A stretch of 64,000 nt of DNA, from positions 31,463,453 to 31,527,452 of the forward strand of contig NC_021674.1 in the NCBI RefSeq assembly GCF_000247815.1. Direction: 5' to 3'. The position numbers and the translations under genes are program-made. The stretch is from Ficedula albicollis. Lineage: Eukaryota; Chordata; Aves; Passeriformes; Muscicapidae. This document shows, one piece after another, positions 1-12,100 of this stretch; the stretch's first letter is position 1; the number at the start of each line of letters is the position of its first letter. Below the pieces are notes generated by a model. It did not search any database and was not told where the DNA came from. It was given only the letters and a program-made list of their open reading frames with translations.

Positions 1-202
1 GTCATAAGAACAAACGGGACCCCGGCAATTCAGAAACTTGAGTGTGACAGTGGTGTGTGGGTTCCTCTGGATCTGCAGTGAGGATTTGTGTGCAGGCTCC
101 CTGTTACTGATGTGTTCAAAGGTGAGCCATCGAGCAGAAGAGCGTGGTAGATGGAGAGAGTGAAAGGTGATGAACAGGTCTCCCAGAATTATTTCAGTTT
201 TT

Positions 203-280
203 TGCTGGCGTCCCAACAGATGCACAGGACTGCTAAGACACTGCTGGCATCCCAACAGATGCACAGGACTGCTAAGACAC
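203..280. repeat. 39-bp tandem duplication, 2 copies
   Basis: Copies at 203-241 and 242-280 are adjacent and differ at a single position (GGCGTCCC against GGCATCCC). The difference is a CpG-to-CpA change, the usual methylation decay. The unit is a multiple of three, so it also repeats 13 residues in a short open frame starting at 151, but nothing suggests that the frame is used. Confidence 0.93.
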
Positions 281-2133
281 TCCAGAGGTGCACAGACATT
301 TGCAATACAGTTTTAAAGACCACAGCACAAGTCCTAAGGCAGAATGTTATAAAGAAGTCACAGGTCTCTTTCTTCTTTTTCTTGCCTCTTGGTTTTGTTC
401 ATTTTCTGAACTAAGAAGTCTCACACAAGTCCTATTCTGTTTATTAGGAAGCGGTTTTTAAATCCAGTGTTTTGGATAAAGAGCCCTTGAGCTAAGGAAC
501 ACTCATGTGAACAGCATCCCATGCCTGAGAAGGTCAACAGCCTTCCCAGCACATTCAGAAGTGATGCACTGATGTGCTTTTGCAAGAAAGGTTTGAGGCA
601 TCCCCTTTGTGCTTCATTGTATTGTGCCTCTGGATAACCCAGTGTTTAGATTAATAATAATGTTGTGTATTCCTGTAATTCCATCCATCCATCTAAGGAC
701 CAAGAACTGGTTTACCGACATCAAAGCATATGCCCTTTTGTATCGGAATTTGACACTGACTGATTTTCTTAAAATCAACATTCTGATGTATTTTCCCTCT
801 AGCAGTTTGTCCTGGACTAAGAATTCTTTTAAGCAGAATCTGAGAACAGCTTTCCTGGTTCCCTCTTGAGTTCACAGCAAAACTTGCCGGAAGGGGAAAG
901 TGTGCATCCAAAACAATGACAATAATACACGAGATCCTGCTACTTGCAAGAAGTGAACAACCCAAAGGAAATAACCAAATACTTGCTTATTCACAGGGCT
1001 TCTCCACTAGCAGCCAGATTATAATTTTAGCCATAGGAGGCAGTGGGGTTCGGGCAGATGGGATCTGTGAGCTGGCATGCCTCTCCCAGAGCTTCATTGT
1101 GACCTCACGCTGAGAAGCACTCGCATCACTGAAGCAAACACAACAGTAGCCAGCCTGAGGATTTGCCTGCTGGGCTGGCTTCACAGGAGCTGCACCGTGG
1201 GGATACAGTGTCATGATGTTATAGCATTCAATTATCTCAGATTTAAGCACAGGCTCAGCTCTCTTGAAGTCCTTTGTGAAGACTGGTTTTCTGTAATTTC
1301 CCAAGTCTCTGGAATTTTTCTGATTTCTCCATCTTGCTTAATCTCTTTTTTTTGCCCCATAGTCCAGCCAGGACCATCAGTGGAGCTTTTCTAGGTATAA
1401 ATACATGAGTGTTGTTTTGCAAGTGAGTGCAATAATCCTGAACCTGAGAAAACTTGCCTGTGGTCTGTTATAAAAAAGGTTTTGTCAAGCCCATTTTCCT
1501 TTGTTCCTTTAATTGTGCCCAGTCCTTATGTTATTTTAGAGCTGGCTGCCCACACAGAAGCAGCATCCACATATTTATAGGGCACGGCTTCTTTGTGTAT
1601 AACCTACCCAAATCTCACACTGCTGGCGGGCTGACAGGACTGTGCTCTCCTATTGTGCAATGGGATTTTACTCCATTTACTTTCCATGAACTCAGTTAAC
1701 ATTGTGCAGGGCTCTGTTTGTGCTCCTGTGTCTATTTTAAAATGACACACCTTGTGGACTTCTGTCATTCAGAATTTTACAAATACTTCACCCTTTTTAT
1801 GACATATTGACTGTTGAAGCTAACAACACTTTGTCACGGTTTTATCTTTCTCTGTTGCCTCTACATTTCAGACTTTCCTTATCATAGATCAAGAAAAACA
1901 TATGATCTTATAAAACTTGCTGTTCCAATCCTTCTTCACTATAGCCATGATTTTGCCAACGGTTCTTTCTGGCAGCCACTAGCTTTTGTGGATGTTATAA
2001 TCTCAGCCCATTAGGAAGGGTTTCTTATCTGTATTATTTCTGTGAAAGGAACTTTAGGAGTTTGGATCCTGTGGTGCTGACACCTGCATAAAACCCACCT
2101 GGAGCAGTAGTCCCAAATCCAAGACAGCTAAGA

Positions 2134-2169
2134 CTTTTTTTTCCTTTTTTTTTTCCTTTTTTCTTTCTC
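2134..2169. repeat. polypyrimidine tract (T-rich with CC interruptions)
   Basis: A run of T broken by CC pairs, ending in TTCTTTCTC. It could be the poly-A tail of a minus-strand retrocopy or simple low-complexity DNA. No retrocopy body was recognised beside it, so low complexity is the simpler reading. Confidence 0.8.
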
Positions 2170-4580
2170 ATGCTATGCTTTAATGCCTTGAAAGCAGTTT
2201 AAAAAAGTAAATGAGTTTGACCAGACCAAAAGCTTCCACTAGAGGCATTTCACTGGGTATCTCCTGTCTCTGTACTTAGTAGAGATCACAGTTTCATAAT
2301 CGTGAATGTCTTGGGGCTGTCAGAAGAACAGCCTGTCATTCACAGGCTAACAAAAGAAAGCAAATGTCTCACCTAGACTGTATTAAATAATATTCTAGGT
2401 TTACAAGTATTTACCAGGACCATCATGTAATGGATAAGGTTATCCTTTGTTTATTGAAGCTTATTTCCTGGAAATCTATGCTCTTGCCCCACACAAACAT
2501 AAAAAACACAGTTCAGGCACTCAAAAACATAAGTCTGGACAGAAATAGTAAGACTTCAAAAATATTGAAAGGTTGAAAGGCAAGAGTTTTTTTCACTCTG
2601 ATGCAGACATCAAGCACGTAGGCACACCACTGTAAAGTATTAAACTTTCTTCAAGAGCTTCAAACACTAGAAGCACGCATTTAAGTTGACATAGTCTCAA
2701 GATTTAGCAAAACCGTTGCCCAATAATGCACCCATCGCCTTTCGATGGTGGAAAAGGAGCTACTGGAGGTATGGAAGAGGGAGCCCCAGGTAAGATGCAT
2801 TCAACAAAATTAAGAATAGCCCAGACTCTCTGCAGACACAAGACCTGGACCCCAGGCTGAAGGCCTTGCTTGGCTTTGGATGGCCAGAGGCACTGCATGG
2901 AATATTAAGCATTGTGTAGGCATGTGATACTAAGTTGCTGGCAGCTTCCCAGAAGAGTCCTATTCTCATTGCATTCTTTGGATGTCTCCCAGCCACTGGC
3001 TTGAGAAAGTCACTAACCTTAGTATGCTTCATTGTTCTGGCAGCGTGTCTCAGTCCAGAGGGTGTCTCGTGATCTCTGCTGACCATTGCCTCTGCACTTG
3101 TGCAGGTCATCCCAGGAACAGCTGAGCAGATCCACAGGTCTCTGGGCCATGCACTGGTCCCTGGTGCCCACCACCAGGAGCCAGAGCTGTGCTGTGACTA
3201 GACAAGCATTTCCAGCCACTGCCTGCTGCCATCCCTCCCACTAACACCTGTTAGTGGGCACTGGGCACTCTAACAGGGTTTGAGCCCTACTATGAGCAGA
3301 GCTCAGAGCCTGAATCTTGGGGACCTCCAGCCACAGGAGCACTCTGACAGGAGCTGGCCGACAGGCAAATCACCCTGTCCTCAGGAAAAGCAGTGTTTAC
3401 CCCCATATTGCCTCCAGTCCTCGACCTTGGAATGCATGAGGTGTCTGGTGCCATGGCAATGGCACTGACTGTACAACCAAGACATGATTTCTGCTCTTTG
3501 GCTCCCCTGCCACTGGTGCTGGCCTACTAATGTGGACACATCAGCCAGAATGCTTTTTAGGGTCTGTTTGTCTTGAGCTCAAAGCCACAAGTGCTCTTTG
3601 TAGCCTGTGGCTCTGCCACACAACAGTCCACACGCTTTTTCTCCCTGGGAATCCGGGCTGCTGTTGTATCCAAGATCCTTCCCCAGATGCCTTGCCAGCA
3701 TCCACACCCTTATGCCAGAGCACTTATTCAAATAGGAAACAATCAAGCATGGGCCCTGGGCTGCTGCCGAGGTGCAGCTCTGCCTCTCTGCAGACAGGGG
3801 CCGAGGGTTTCTCCTAAAGTCAGCTGCACAGGAACAAAACATCTGAGCACTGACCCCCACATTTTTCCTCCTCCTTCCCTCCCGCTCTGAAAACAAGTCG
3901 TGGTTCTTTCGTCACATCCAATAGGCCAGAGCAACTGGGCACTCTGTGCTAGGGGAATGTCTCTGAGGATGGGTCAAAGGCAGCAGAGCATACAAGTCCA
4001 GCCCCAAAACAAACAGCAGGGCTGAGGGATGAGCGTGGCCAGCACAGCTGTGCTCAGCCTCTCACCAGGCTTGAGCAGGAGCCTTGAAGAGACGCTGGTA
4101 ACTCTCCACTTGCAGGTTGCTTCTGGAGAGCAAGCCCAGGGTCAAGGTAGGTGAACAATCCCTCAATGTGCTCAATGGGGACTGCAGAGGGGTCTGAGGG
4201 CACTCTGTCACATGCATGTCACCTGCAGCAGGCAAAGCACTGTGAGATGGTCAGAGATTGTGGATGGACACATCCTGCTGCTGGCCACATCTGACAGAGA
4301 GGGAAATGCTGAGCCCAGAGGAAATATTGGAAAAGAATGGGAGAAAGGAGTTCTGTTTGCATGAAGGATGGAGAGGAGGAGATGAGGACAGCAGTGAGAA
4401 ACCAAAAAAGGATGACACCATGAGCTGCTGTGGAGATAATGTCATCCCCAAATCTGACACAGTGGCATGGCTGCTGCCATGAAATACCACCTTTCACAGC
4501 TCAGGGAAGAGGAGAGCAGCATGCTAGGAATTCTTACAGTGAATACATGGGTCTGATAGGGAAAGGGAGGGGAGGGGAGG

Positions 4581-5843
4581 TCAGGGAAGTTTCAGGGAAG
4601 TTTCAGGGAAGTTTCAGGGAAGTTTCAGGGAAGTTTCAGGGAAGTTTCAGGGAAGTTTCAGGGAAGTTTCAGGGAAGTTTCAGGGAAGTTTCAGGGAAGT
4701 TTCAGGGAAGTTTCAGGGAAGTTTCAGGGAAGTTTCAGGGAAGTTTCAGGGAAGTTTCAGGGAAGTTTCAGGGAAGTTTCAGGGAAGTTTCAGGGAAGTT
4801 TCAGGGAAGTTTCAGGGAAGTTTCAGGGAAGTTTCAGGGAAGTTTCAGGGAAGTTTCAGGGAAGTTTCAGGGAAGTTTCAGGGAAGTTTCAGGGAAGTTT
4901 CAGGGAAGTTTCAGGGAAGTTTCAGGGAAGTTTCAGGGAAGTTTCAGGGAAGTTTCAGGGAAGTTTCAGGGAAGTTTCAGGGAAGTTTCAGGGAAGTTTC
5001 AGGGAAGTTTCAGGGAAGTTTCAGGGAAGTTTCAGGGAAGTTTCAGGGAAGTTTCAGGGAAGTTTCAGGGAAGTTTCAGGGAAGTTTCAGGGAAGTTTCA
5101 GGGAAGTTTCAGGGAAGTTTCAGGGAAGTTTCAGGGAAGTTTCAGGGAAGTTTCAGGGAAGTTTCAGGGAAGTTTCAGGGAAGTTTCAGGGAAGTTTCAG
5201 GGAAGTTTCAGGGAAGTTTCAGGGAAGTTTCAGGGAAGTTTCAGGGAAGTTTCAGGGAAGTTTCAGGGAAGTTTCAGGGAAGTTTCAGGGAAGTTTCAGG
5301 GAAGTTTCAGGGAAGTTTCAGGGAAGTTTCAGGGAAGTTTCAGGGAAGTTTCAGGGAAGTTTCAGGGAAGTTTCAGGGAAGTTTCAGGGAAGTTTCAGGG
5401 AAGTTTCAGGGAAGTTTCAGGGAAGTTTCAGGGAAGTTTCAGGGAAGTTTCAGGGAAGTTTCAGGGAAGTTTCAGGGAAGTTTCAGGGAAGTTTCAGGGA
5501 AGTTTCAGGGAAGTTTCAGGGAAGTTTCAGGGAAGTTTCAGGGAAGTTTCAGGGAAGTTTCAGGGAAGTTTCAGGGAAGTTTCAGGGAAGTTTCAGGGAA
5601 GTTTCAGGGAAGTTTCAGGGAAGTTTCAGGGAAGTTTCAGGGAAGTTTCAGGGAAGTTTCAGGGAAGTTTCAGGGAAGTTTCAGGGAAGTTTCAGGGAAG
5701 TTTCAGGGAAGTTTCAGGGAAGTTTCAGGGAAGTTTCAGGGAAGTTTCAGGGAAGTTTCAGGGAAGTTTCAGGGAAGTTTCAGGGAAGTTTCAGGGAAGT
5801 TTCAGGGAAGTTTCAGGGAAGTTTCAGGGAAGTTTCAGGGAAG
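4581..5843. repeat. 11-bp minisatellite, unit TTTCAGGGAAG, about 115 perfect copies
   Basis: The array spans 1263 bp (114.8 units). Its phase is unbroken: the line-by-line pattern returns exactly every 660 bases and I saw no substitution or indel. Because 11 is not a multiple of three, the three plus-strand frames run through the same 33-base cycle and all stay open, while the minus strand meets TGA in every frame. This explains the 482-codon open frame at 4430-5878, whose protein repeats REVSGKFQGSF; it is not evidence of a gene. Each unit contains GGAAGTTTCA, which fits the heat-shock-element dimer nGAAnnTTCn, and TTCAGGGAA, which fits the STAT pattern TTCN3GAA. The left flank is GGGA-rich and the right flank is a GGGAA pentamer array, so the 11-mer probably grew within a purine-rich microsatellite. 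Copy number may be affected by assembly. Confidence 0.97.
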
Positions 5844-5893
5844 GGAAGGGAAGGGAAGGGAAGGGAAGGGAAGGGTAGGGAAGGGAAGGGTAG
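5838..5893. repeat. GGGAA pentanucleotide array at the edge of the minisatellite
   Basis: About ten GGGAA units directly follow the last 11-mer, with two GGGTA variants near the right end. The 11-mer contains the same GGGAA word, so the two arrays share an origin or at least a junction. The plus strand has closely spaced GGG runs that could form G-quadruplexes. Confidence 0.93.
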
Positions 5894-6449
5894 TATTCTC
5901 AAACAAGATTTACAGACATATGTATCAAGATTAGTTGATAGATTGATCTTTGGATGAGGAGAGTGGACACCTGAAGAAGAGACTGAGGAAGACACCAGCC
6001 AATGGAGGATGAAGAATAGGTTTCCCAGAGGCAAGGGGTATACTGAGGACTTGACCAGCTGCTATGTAAGAACAGAGGTAGTGGAAACAGAAAGGGGCAA
6101 CAAACCCTCTGATGCTGTGAACACCAGAGCCAGGACAAGAACCAGCTGATTTGGGTTCAGAAGATGGACCTCTTTTATCTCTTCATCATTTCCTGTTATC
6201 TAGCAATGTTATTTGTACTGACTTGGGCTAGGAAATCAGGAAATGCTTCTGTTTTTCAAGCATTATTGCATTATTATGGGTTATTAATCAGATGACTTCC
6301 ATGGGCTGATACTATTAATCTCTTCATAAGCTTGGAGAAGCAGGATAAGGTTCAGTGACATTCAGACTACAGGGGGTAGCAGAGATTTCTCTTTTGCCTC
6401 TTTTTTAATATTCAATAAATAGATGTTAAACTCACAACAGCAATGGAAA
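5894..6449. other. unique AT-rich spacer between minisatellite and CR1
   Basis: No coding frame or repeat was recognised. The stretch is moderately AT-rich with scattered AATAAA-like words that have no associated gene. Confidence 0.55.
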
Positions 6450-7112
6450 ATCACAGAATGGGACAATCACAGAATATGCTGAGTTGAAAGGGACCTATAA
6501 GGATCATTCAATCCAACTGCTGGCCCTGCTCAGGGCCATCCCCAAGAGTCACGCCGTGTGCTTGAAAAAGCTTGTCCAACACTTCTTGAACCCTGTAAGG
6601 CTTGGTGCTGTGCTCCCTGGGGAGTCTGTTCCTTGGCCAACCACTCTCCGGGTGAAGAACATTTTTCTAATAGCCAACCTAACCCTCCCCTGACACAACT
6701 TCAGGCCCTTCCCTCAGGTCCCATCACTGTCACACCAAAGCAGAGATCAGTGCCTGCCCCTCCTCTTCCCCTCACCATCACTGTCACACCTAAGCAGAGA
6801 TCAGTGCCTGCCCCTCCTCTTCCCCTCACAAGGAAGGTGTTACTGCAATGAGATCTCCTCTCATTCTCCTCTTCTCCAGGCTGAGCAGACCAAGTGACCT
6901 CAGCTGCTCCTCATACAGCTTCCCCTCAAGGCCCTTCACCATCCTCACTGCCCTCCTTTGGACCCTCTCTAACAGTTTAATATCTTCTATCCTGGCACCC
7001 AAAACTGCACACAGGATTCAAGATGAGGCTGCCCCAGCGCAGAACAGAGCAGGACAATGCCCTCCCTTGCCCAGCTGGTGAAGCTGGGCCTGATGCACCC
7101 AGGACTATCCAG
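6450..7112 (-). mobile_element. CR1 LINE fragment, 3' part, minus orientation
   Basis: CR1 is a non-LTR retrotransposon and the dominant interspersed repeat of birds. Read on the plus strand, this block starts with the reverse complement of a CR1 3' end (TCACAGAATGG, then GAAAGGGACC). It continues through typical CR1 phrases such as GGTGAAGAACATTTTTCTAA, CTCCTCTTCTCCAGGCTGAG and CCAAAACTGCACACAGGATT. The far end (TGATGCACCCAGGACTA) matches the part of CR1 lying further from the 3' end. The copy is 5' truncated, as usual for target-primed reverse transcription, and diverged. It holds an internal 54-bp duplication at 6721-6828. Open frames inside it are short and on the wrong strand; the copy is dead. 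Subfamily is not assigned. Confidence 0.9.
6721..6828. repeat. 54-bp tandem duplication inside the CR1 copy
   Basis: Copies at 6721-6774 and 6775-6828 differ at one position (ACACCAAAG against ACACCTAAG). A CR1 consensus has this segment once, so the duplication happened after insertion and gives a relative date. Confidence 0.93.
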
Positions 7113-9100
7113 GACACTGGCAGAAAGCAGATCCATTTTAATTTTATCAACCTGTTTAATACAAAATGAAACTCATATATACTGATGATAAATATTTCAA
7201 GATAATTCTCCAGTTTAAATGAAATTAATGATATATCATGTCGAAGAGACCCTGAGTTATCTTCAAAAATATGCAGGAAGTGAGAGACTAGCATCTTTCA
7301 TTTCCTGAAATAGATGGATTAGAAAAGTATAAGCCTTAAAATCTGTTTTTTTCATGCAGTAAAATGTAGACTGAGACAGAAGAAACAAACCAGCAAGTAG
7401 TCAACAAGCCAATTTGAAGGCAGAAGAAGAGTTAAGACTATTAAATACACAAGAGGACATCTTGATTAAGGACTCCCATCACAAAGCCACTATGATTCAA
7501 GTAACAATAAATCACGTAGCAGCTCAGATAGGGAGAAGACCTGGGGAAGATGTTCAGCTGGTGGGAAAGGCAATGGAAGTCCACCCTTTGCCCACTTAGA
7601 GTGTGGCTTACAAACAGCTGCAGCAAACAAGCACACACCCAGCGAAGCCTGACCATCAAAAGCTGGGGTCTACACAGTTCCTGTTGCAACCTTGAGCATA
7701 TGGCATTGTACAGCACTTAATCTCATGGACACAAACTCTCTTTCCATAGGGCTGCTACAACAGTGTGGGTGTTGATTCAGACCAGATATTTGTCCTTCTA
7801 AGCTGGTGCGTGGCCTGCAGCCCTGTTTTCCACAAGCAGCCCTGTAAACATCATTACTGAATTACCTCATGGTCTTACCCTCAAGTCAGAGAGCTTCAAA
7901 AAGTCGATGCATGTTTCTTCACAGCATGCATGGGAAAGGAGATGATGCTGCTCCATAAAAAGAGAGAGATCAAAGTTGCCAGAAGCTTCTCGCTAATTGT
8001 GGATGCCAAAATGAAGGCACTCAGGGCTTAATTTCCCAAAGCTGTGGGCAAGATTACAGCATTTTAGATATTCAGCATGCAGCTCCCACTGATTTCCCCT
8101 CCAGGTATGCGTGCTCAGCACTGCCACAAATCCTTTCTACAGCAAAAAACACAGCACACAGTGAGTGACAGACAGAGAAGTTTGAGTGGGCTCTGCTGTT
8201 GCCCAGACAAGGAAGAGAGCATCTGTTTCTCCACCAAAACATCTCTCTGTCTTGTCTACCAGACACTCTGCCCCTGCCATGGCAGCCACACCAGTGACAT
8301 TGCTGGCAGTTGACCTGGAGCAGCTTTCTCCAGAGCCCAATTCCTTCCCAGGTCAGCCAGCCCTGTGTGCTGAAGGAGGCAGAGGTCATACCCAAAATAC
8401 CGTATGTGCTCACGTAACCAGAGAGCAGCAGAATGTCTCTTGAGCACCAGACAGAGACATTCCTTATGCCTGGCATCTCCTCACTGAGTGATCAACACTG
8501 CAACTTTGACATAAGGCACTGCAACCAAAAAGAAAGAGAATATTTGAGAGAAAAAATGTTAAAAATATTTTGTCACATGGATATTGATCACCCACTTGGG
8601 TTGCCATAGAAGAATTATTAGTGTCAGCCAAGTAGTAAAGGTCTGCACTGCAGATTTGCTACATAAAACAAGCTGTTATTTTCTTCATAGAGAAGCTACT
8701 CGGGAAAGAAGGGAAAGGAGGGAATGGAGCAGGACACCAATTTTGACTGTGAGTTTCACAGCTATTTGCAGGCAACAGACCAACAGGGAGACTGAGGACT
8801 TGTAGGTTCAGCTCCAGGCTTCAGGTAGTCATCAGGATGAGCCACTGAACACCATTCTGCTGTTACATCATCACTCACTTCTGGCCACTCAACCTTGGCC
8901 ATGGGAACCAAAGTGTCTGAAGAAAGGTCACTTGCATATCAGTTTGGACAGCAGCCTTTGATACTCCTGGCATGAGTTTGATGCACGGTTGGGGAAAATG
9001 AAATTTGCAATTGATTTTGCTAAGTAGCTGTTTCAAAGGGATCGAGGTCCTTCCCGCACTCTCTGGGCAGCATCCGCTTGGGAATGCCTCAGAGACGTTA

Positions 9101-9120
9101 CCTCATTAATTTTAATGAGG
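9101..9120. repeat. short inverted repeat, 9-bp arms
   Basis: Arms CCTCATTAA and TTAATGAGG are perfect reverse complements separated by TT. Each arm carries a TTAAT/ATTAA core of the kind bound by homeodomain proteins. The repeat lies beside a local CpG-bearing stretch, which makes a regulatory role conceivable. Chance occurrence in AT-rich DNA remains possible. Confidence 0.7.
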
Positions 9121-9161
9121 AGCCCAGACGTGAGTCTGACACAGCCATAAATTGTTCCTCC

Positions 9162-9184
9162 CGTGCGTGCACGCATGTGTGTGT
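9162..9184. other. alternating purine-pyrimidine run (Z-DNA candidate)
   Basis: Twenty-three bases alternate strictly between pyrimidine and purine, starting CGTGCGTGCACGC and continuing as TG repeats. Alternating CG/TG tracts are the classical sequence type for left-handed Z-DNA under supercoiling. Function is not shown. Confidence 0.6.
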
Positions 9185-12100
9185 TTAAAAGAGCTCCCTG
9201 TGTTACCCCATGAAGGAGCTGACTGTGTTGCGTGCTGATGCTCGCTCTTTAGGCATACGTCATGCTGGCTCCGCCACACAGCTCCCTTTTCATGCTTGGG
9301 CCACCCTTTGCCAATCACCTTCGTGCCTCTCCCTGCCGTGCCCTGCGTGCACAAACCTTCTTCCGTCTCTCAGAGAGGAGTGAGAGATCCTTCCACTCCA
9401 GACACAGCTCTAGATCAAGGCCATACCATCACCCAAAAATACCCTCACTCAGACACAGTCCTGACAGACGCATATTCATATCTGTCCAACCCCGTGTGCC
9501 ACGCTATCTTGTTTAAGCCCCACAGACTTCAAGAAGCCCCCTCAAACCCTTTTGCAAGGCACAAGCATTAGGTTAGACCCACAGCACAGGATGGAGGACA
9601 GCCAATGACCCTGTCAGCCCCAGGAGGGGGATGAGGGAGGTGAAATGTGACAGCTCTCTTTCCTGTTTTTTTCCCACTTGACCACCCACCCTGCTCTGCA
9701 ACTGACCTCAGAGGCATGAGCCACTTTTGCTGAGGGAAACCCCTCACTCAGTATTTATGTCATGGGAGGGATCCAGCTTTGCACCTCCTACTAAGGACCA
9801 TTGTGGAAAGCTGATGTTCTCAATCCAGACCTTTCACCAGCAACCTTGAGTCCAAATCCCAAGTGTCTGCTGTGGGCAGCAGGAGCTGGCTACATAAATG
9901 ACATTGCCACACAGTACAAAAGCTGCTTGTCCCTGCAGTGATGTCATTTTATCTTACATAAGAAGCAAAATGAATGGCAAGAGGTCACCTCCCATGGTAC
10001 CTGAGCTCCTAAAATGCCTTCCTCCCATACGCCTGCATTTCAGAAGTCACCCATTTCCCCTTAGAGAAAAATCTTTGCTTCCTCCCTTTGCACAACAGTC
10101 TTACTTTTTGAGAGGCTTACTCCTCCTGATGAGCATCTCTGCCTGTGTCTCTCATGGAGGTCTCTGCCATTCCCTTTCCTCAGCTACTTGCTAGGCATTG
10201 GACCACCAAATCCAGCTATGGGCCATTTTTAACCCATCACGAAATTCTGTCACTACCCTCACCATCTCAAACTGAGGAGGAAATGATTGGTTTATTTTTT
10301 GTAGGTGTCTCCTTGCCAAGTTGCTAGCACTCATCAAATACTCAAAATTAAGGTAAGCTTTACTCTCTCTCTCTGACCTTGGTGGCCAATTCTTGTACAC
10401 AGTTTGTCAGTCACTTGTGTATTCCCATCAATGAGTGTGTTGTTTCTAATCCATCACAGAGCATTAAAGGCCACCCACCAGCTCTTTAAAAGGAGCTGCT
10501 GCATCAGTTAAGTGTGAAGTTACAGATACTCATGTGACTTGGGCTTTCTCCACTCTCTGTGTCCTGATTAGCATTTGCTCTTCTGTAAACACCCAATGAA
10601 GCTTGGCAACGTGGACCCTTTGTGTCCTGCGTGATCATATTTGAGTTTGTTACCATTTTGTCTTAATTATAAAAGTAGAAAGCATTCTCTGTTACTGACA
10701 GTATTTCAGAATTCAAGTGCATCTGTTCCACCCCAGTATCACAAAGCAGCCTCTCCTCCTGCCAGGCTGGGTACCTGAAGAATTACACATTTTGTCTCAT
10801 TGTCAGATTGATCAGTTTGAAGTCTTTGTCCCCTCAGCCATATGTGCAATAATGCACTTTGGTTTTGGATGTCTTTGTTGTTTGCCAAAAGCAGCAATAC
10901 TTCTGTTACATGGGATGTTTCTATTGAAGGTTTGTAACTAAATATCCTTTGTCAGACTCATTGTTTTCTGTTGCAATTGCTTCCATGTTTATTGCAAACC
11001 AATCTGTTCTGTGCTTTCTGTTTACTCTGGCACCAGTTTTTGTGCCCTGGTATGCATCTTTAAGTAGATTCACAACCACTGGCTCGCTGCTTGTTAACAC
11101 TTCCAAGTGCTGGTTTCACTAAATTCCCAAATCTTTGGTGCAAATTGTTAAATTAAGTTCCACTTCTAGCAGTAACCTCCTCTTGTGGTCAGTAACCATG
11201 AGTCACTCGCTGTCAGATCAGCTGCCAACCAACCATTAATGAGCAAGTTTAAGCCAGCAAGCCGATAAAAATGGTCAACAGCATCTCCTGACAGAAGGTC
11301 TCTTGTACGGCTCCCTCTGGGATGTTTCTGAAGGGCCAGGGAGTAATCTCTGTCATGATGGAATCAGCTACTGATTCCTCGTGCCTCAGAGATGAAACTT
11401 CCTTCCTTCTGTTTCTTTGAAATACCATTTCCTTCTACACAGGCCAAGACTCAATGCAATCCAATTCTGACTCTTCACCGGGCTCTTCAAAAGAGTTTAA
11501 AAAGCCTGTGGGCTGGACGGGGATTTAACAGATTGATTTCCTTCTGGCACTGCTGAAGTTGCTGCCAGGGGCCCTGTAGTGGAGGACCAGCCATTCTCAC
11601 CTGGTGCACAGTGTGTGGCAGCATGCAAAGACTGAACTCTATGTCCTGCTCAGACTGGTTGCGGCCAGAGAAGCAGCGGAAAAGATTTTCCCTGACAATT
11701 GCACTTTCTCCGGTCTTGTTTTTCATATTTTCCCCTTTTCTCCAGCCACCAGCTCTCTGCCCCCTCCCTTTCCTCTCGCAACTTCCAATGTGGTCTCTTT
11801 TCTTTCCACCCTTACACTCCCTTTTGTCTTTGGCTGACTGTGCAAAATCGCCTTCCATCCAGGGCGCAGCAATTCTCTCTGCTTGGTGAGCTGCTAACAG
11901 GACTCTGTCAACAAAGGGCCCGGATGAGCAGCACGGTGATTGCCAGCCCAGCCTGCATCAGATAGGAGGAGAAGCATTTCATGGAGTATGGACCTCCTCT
12001 GCAGCTGAGGTCTGCTGTTTGACTTTCCACCCCTCGGGTGCAAGTGAATCTCAGATTAAGCGGGACATGTTTTCCAGTTCCTGCTTTTAAAAGTAGAACC

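Larger units (their letters stand above)
1..4580. other. unique non-coding DNA, no gene seen
   Basis: No open frame here exceeds about 116 codons and none resembles a known domain. Stop codons are frequent in all frames, as expected of intergenic or intronic vertebrate DNA. The only structured pieces I could see are the 39-bp duplication at 203-280 and the pyrimidine tract at 2134-2169. The stretch from about 2700 to 4250 is somewhat richer in G and C than the AT-rich 1400-2650 stretch, but it is not CpG-rich. A short exon could be present and missed, because splice sites cannot be recognised reliably by eye. Confidence 0.6.

Noticed and set aside
4581..5843. CRISPR-like array
   Set aside because: The repeats are contiguous 11-mers without spacers, and the sequence is vertebrate nuclear DNA.
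4430..5878. 482-codon open frame encoding REVSGKFQGSF repeats
   Set aside because: It is created entirely by the 11-bp minisatellite, which has no stop in any plus-strand frame. No start context, splice signal or non-repetitive domain supports it.
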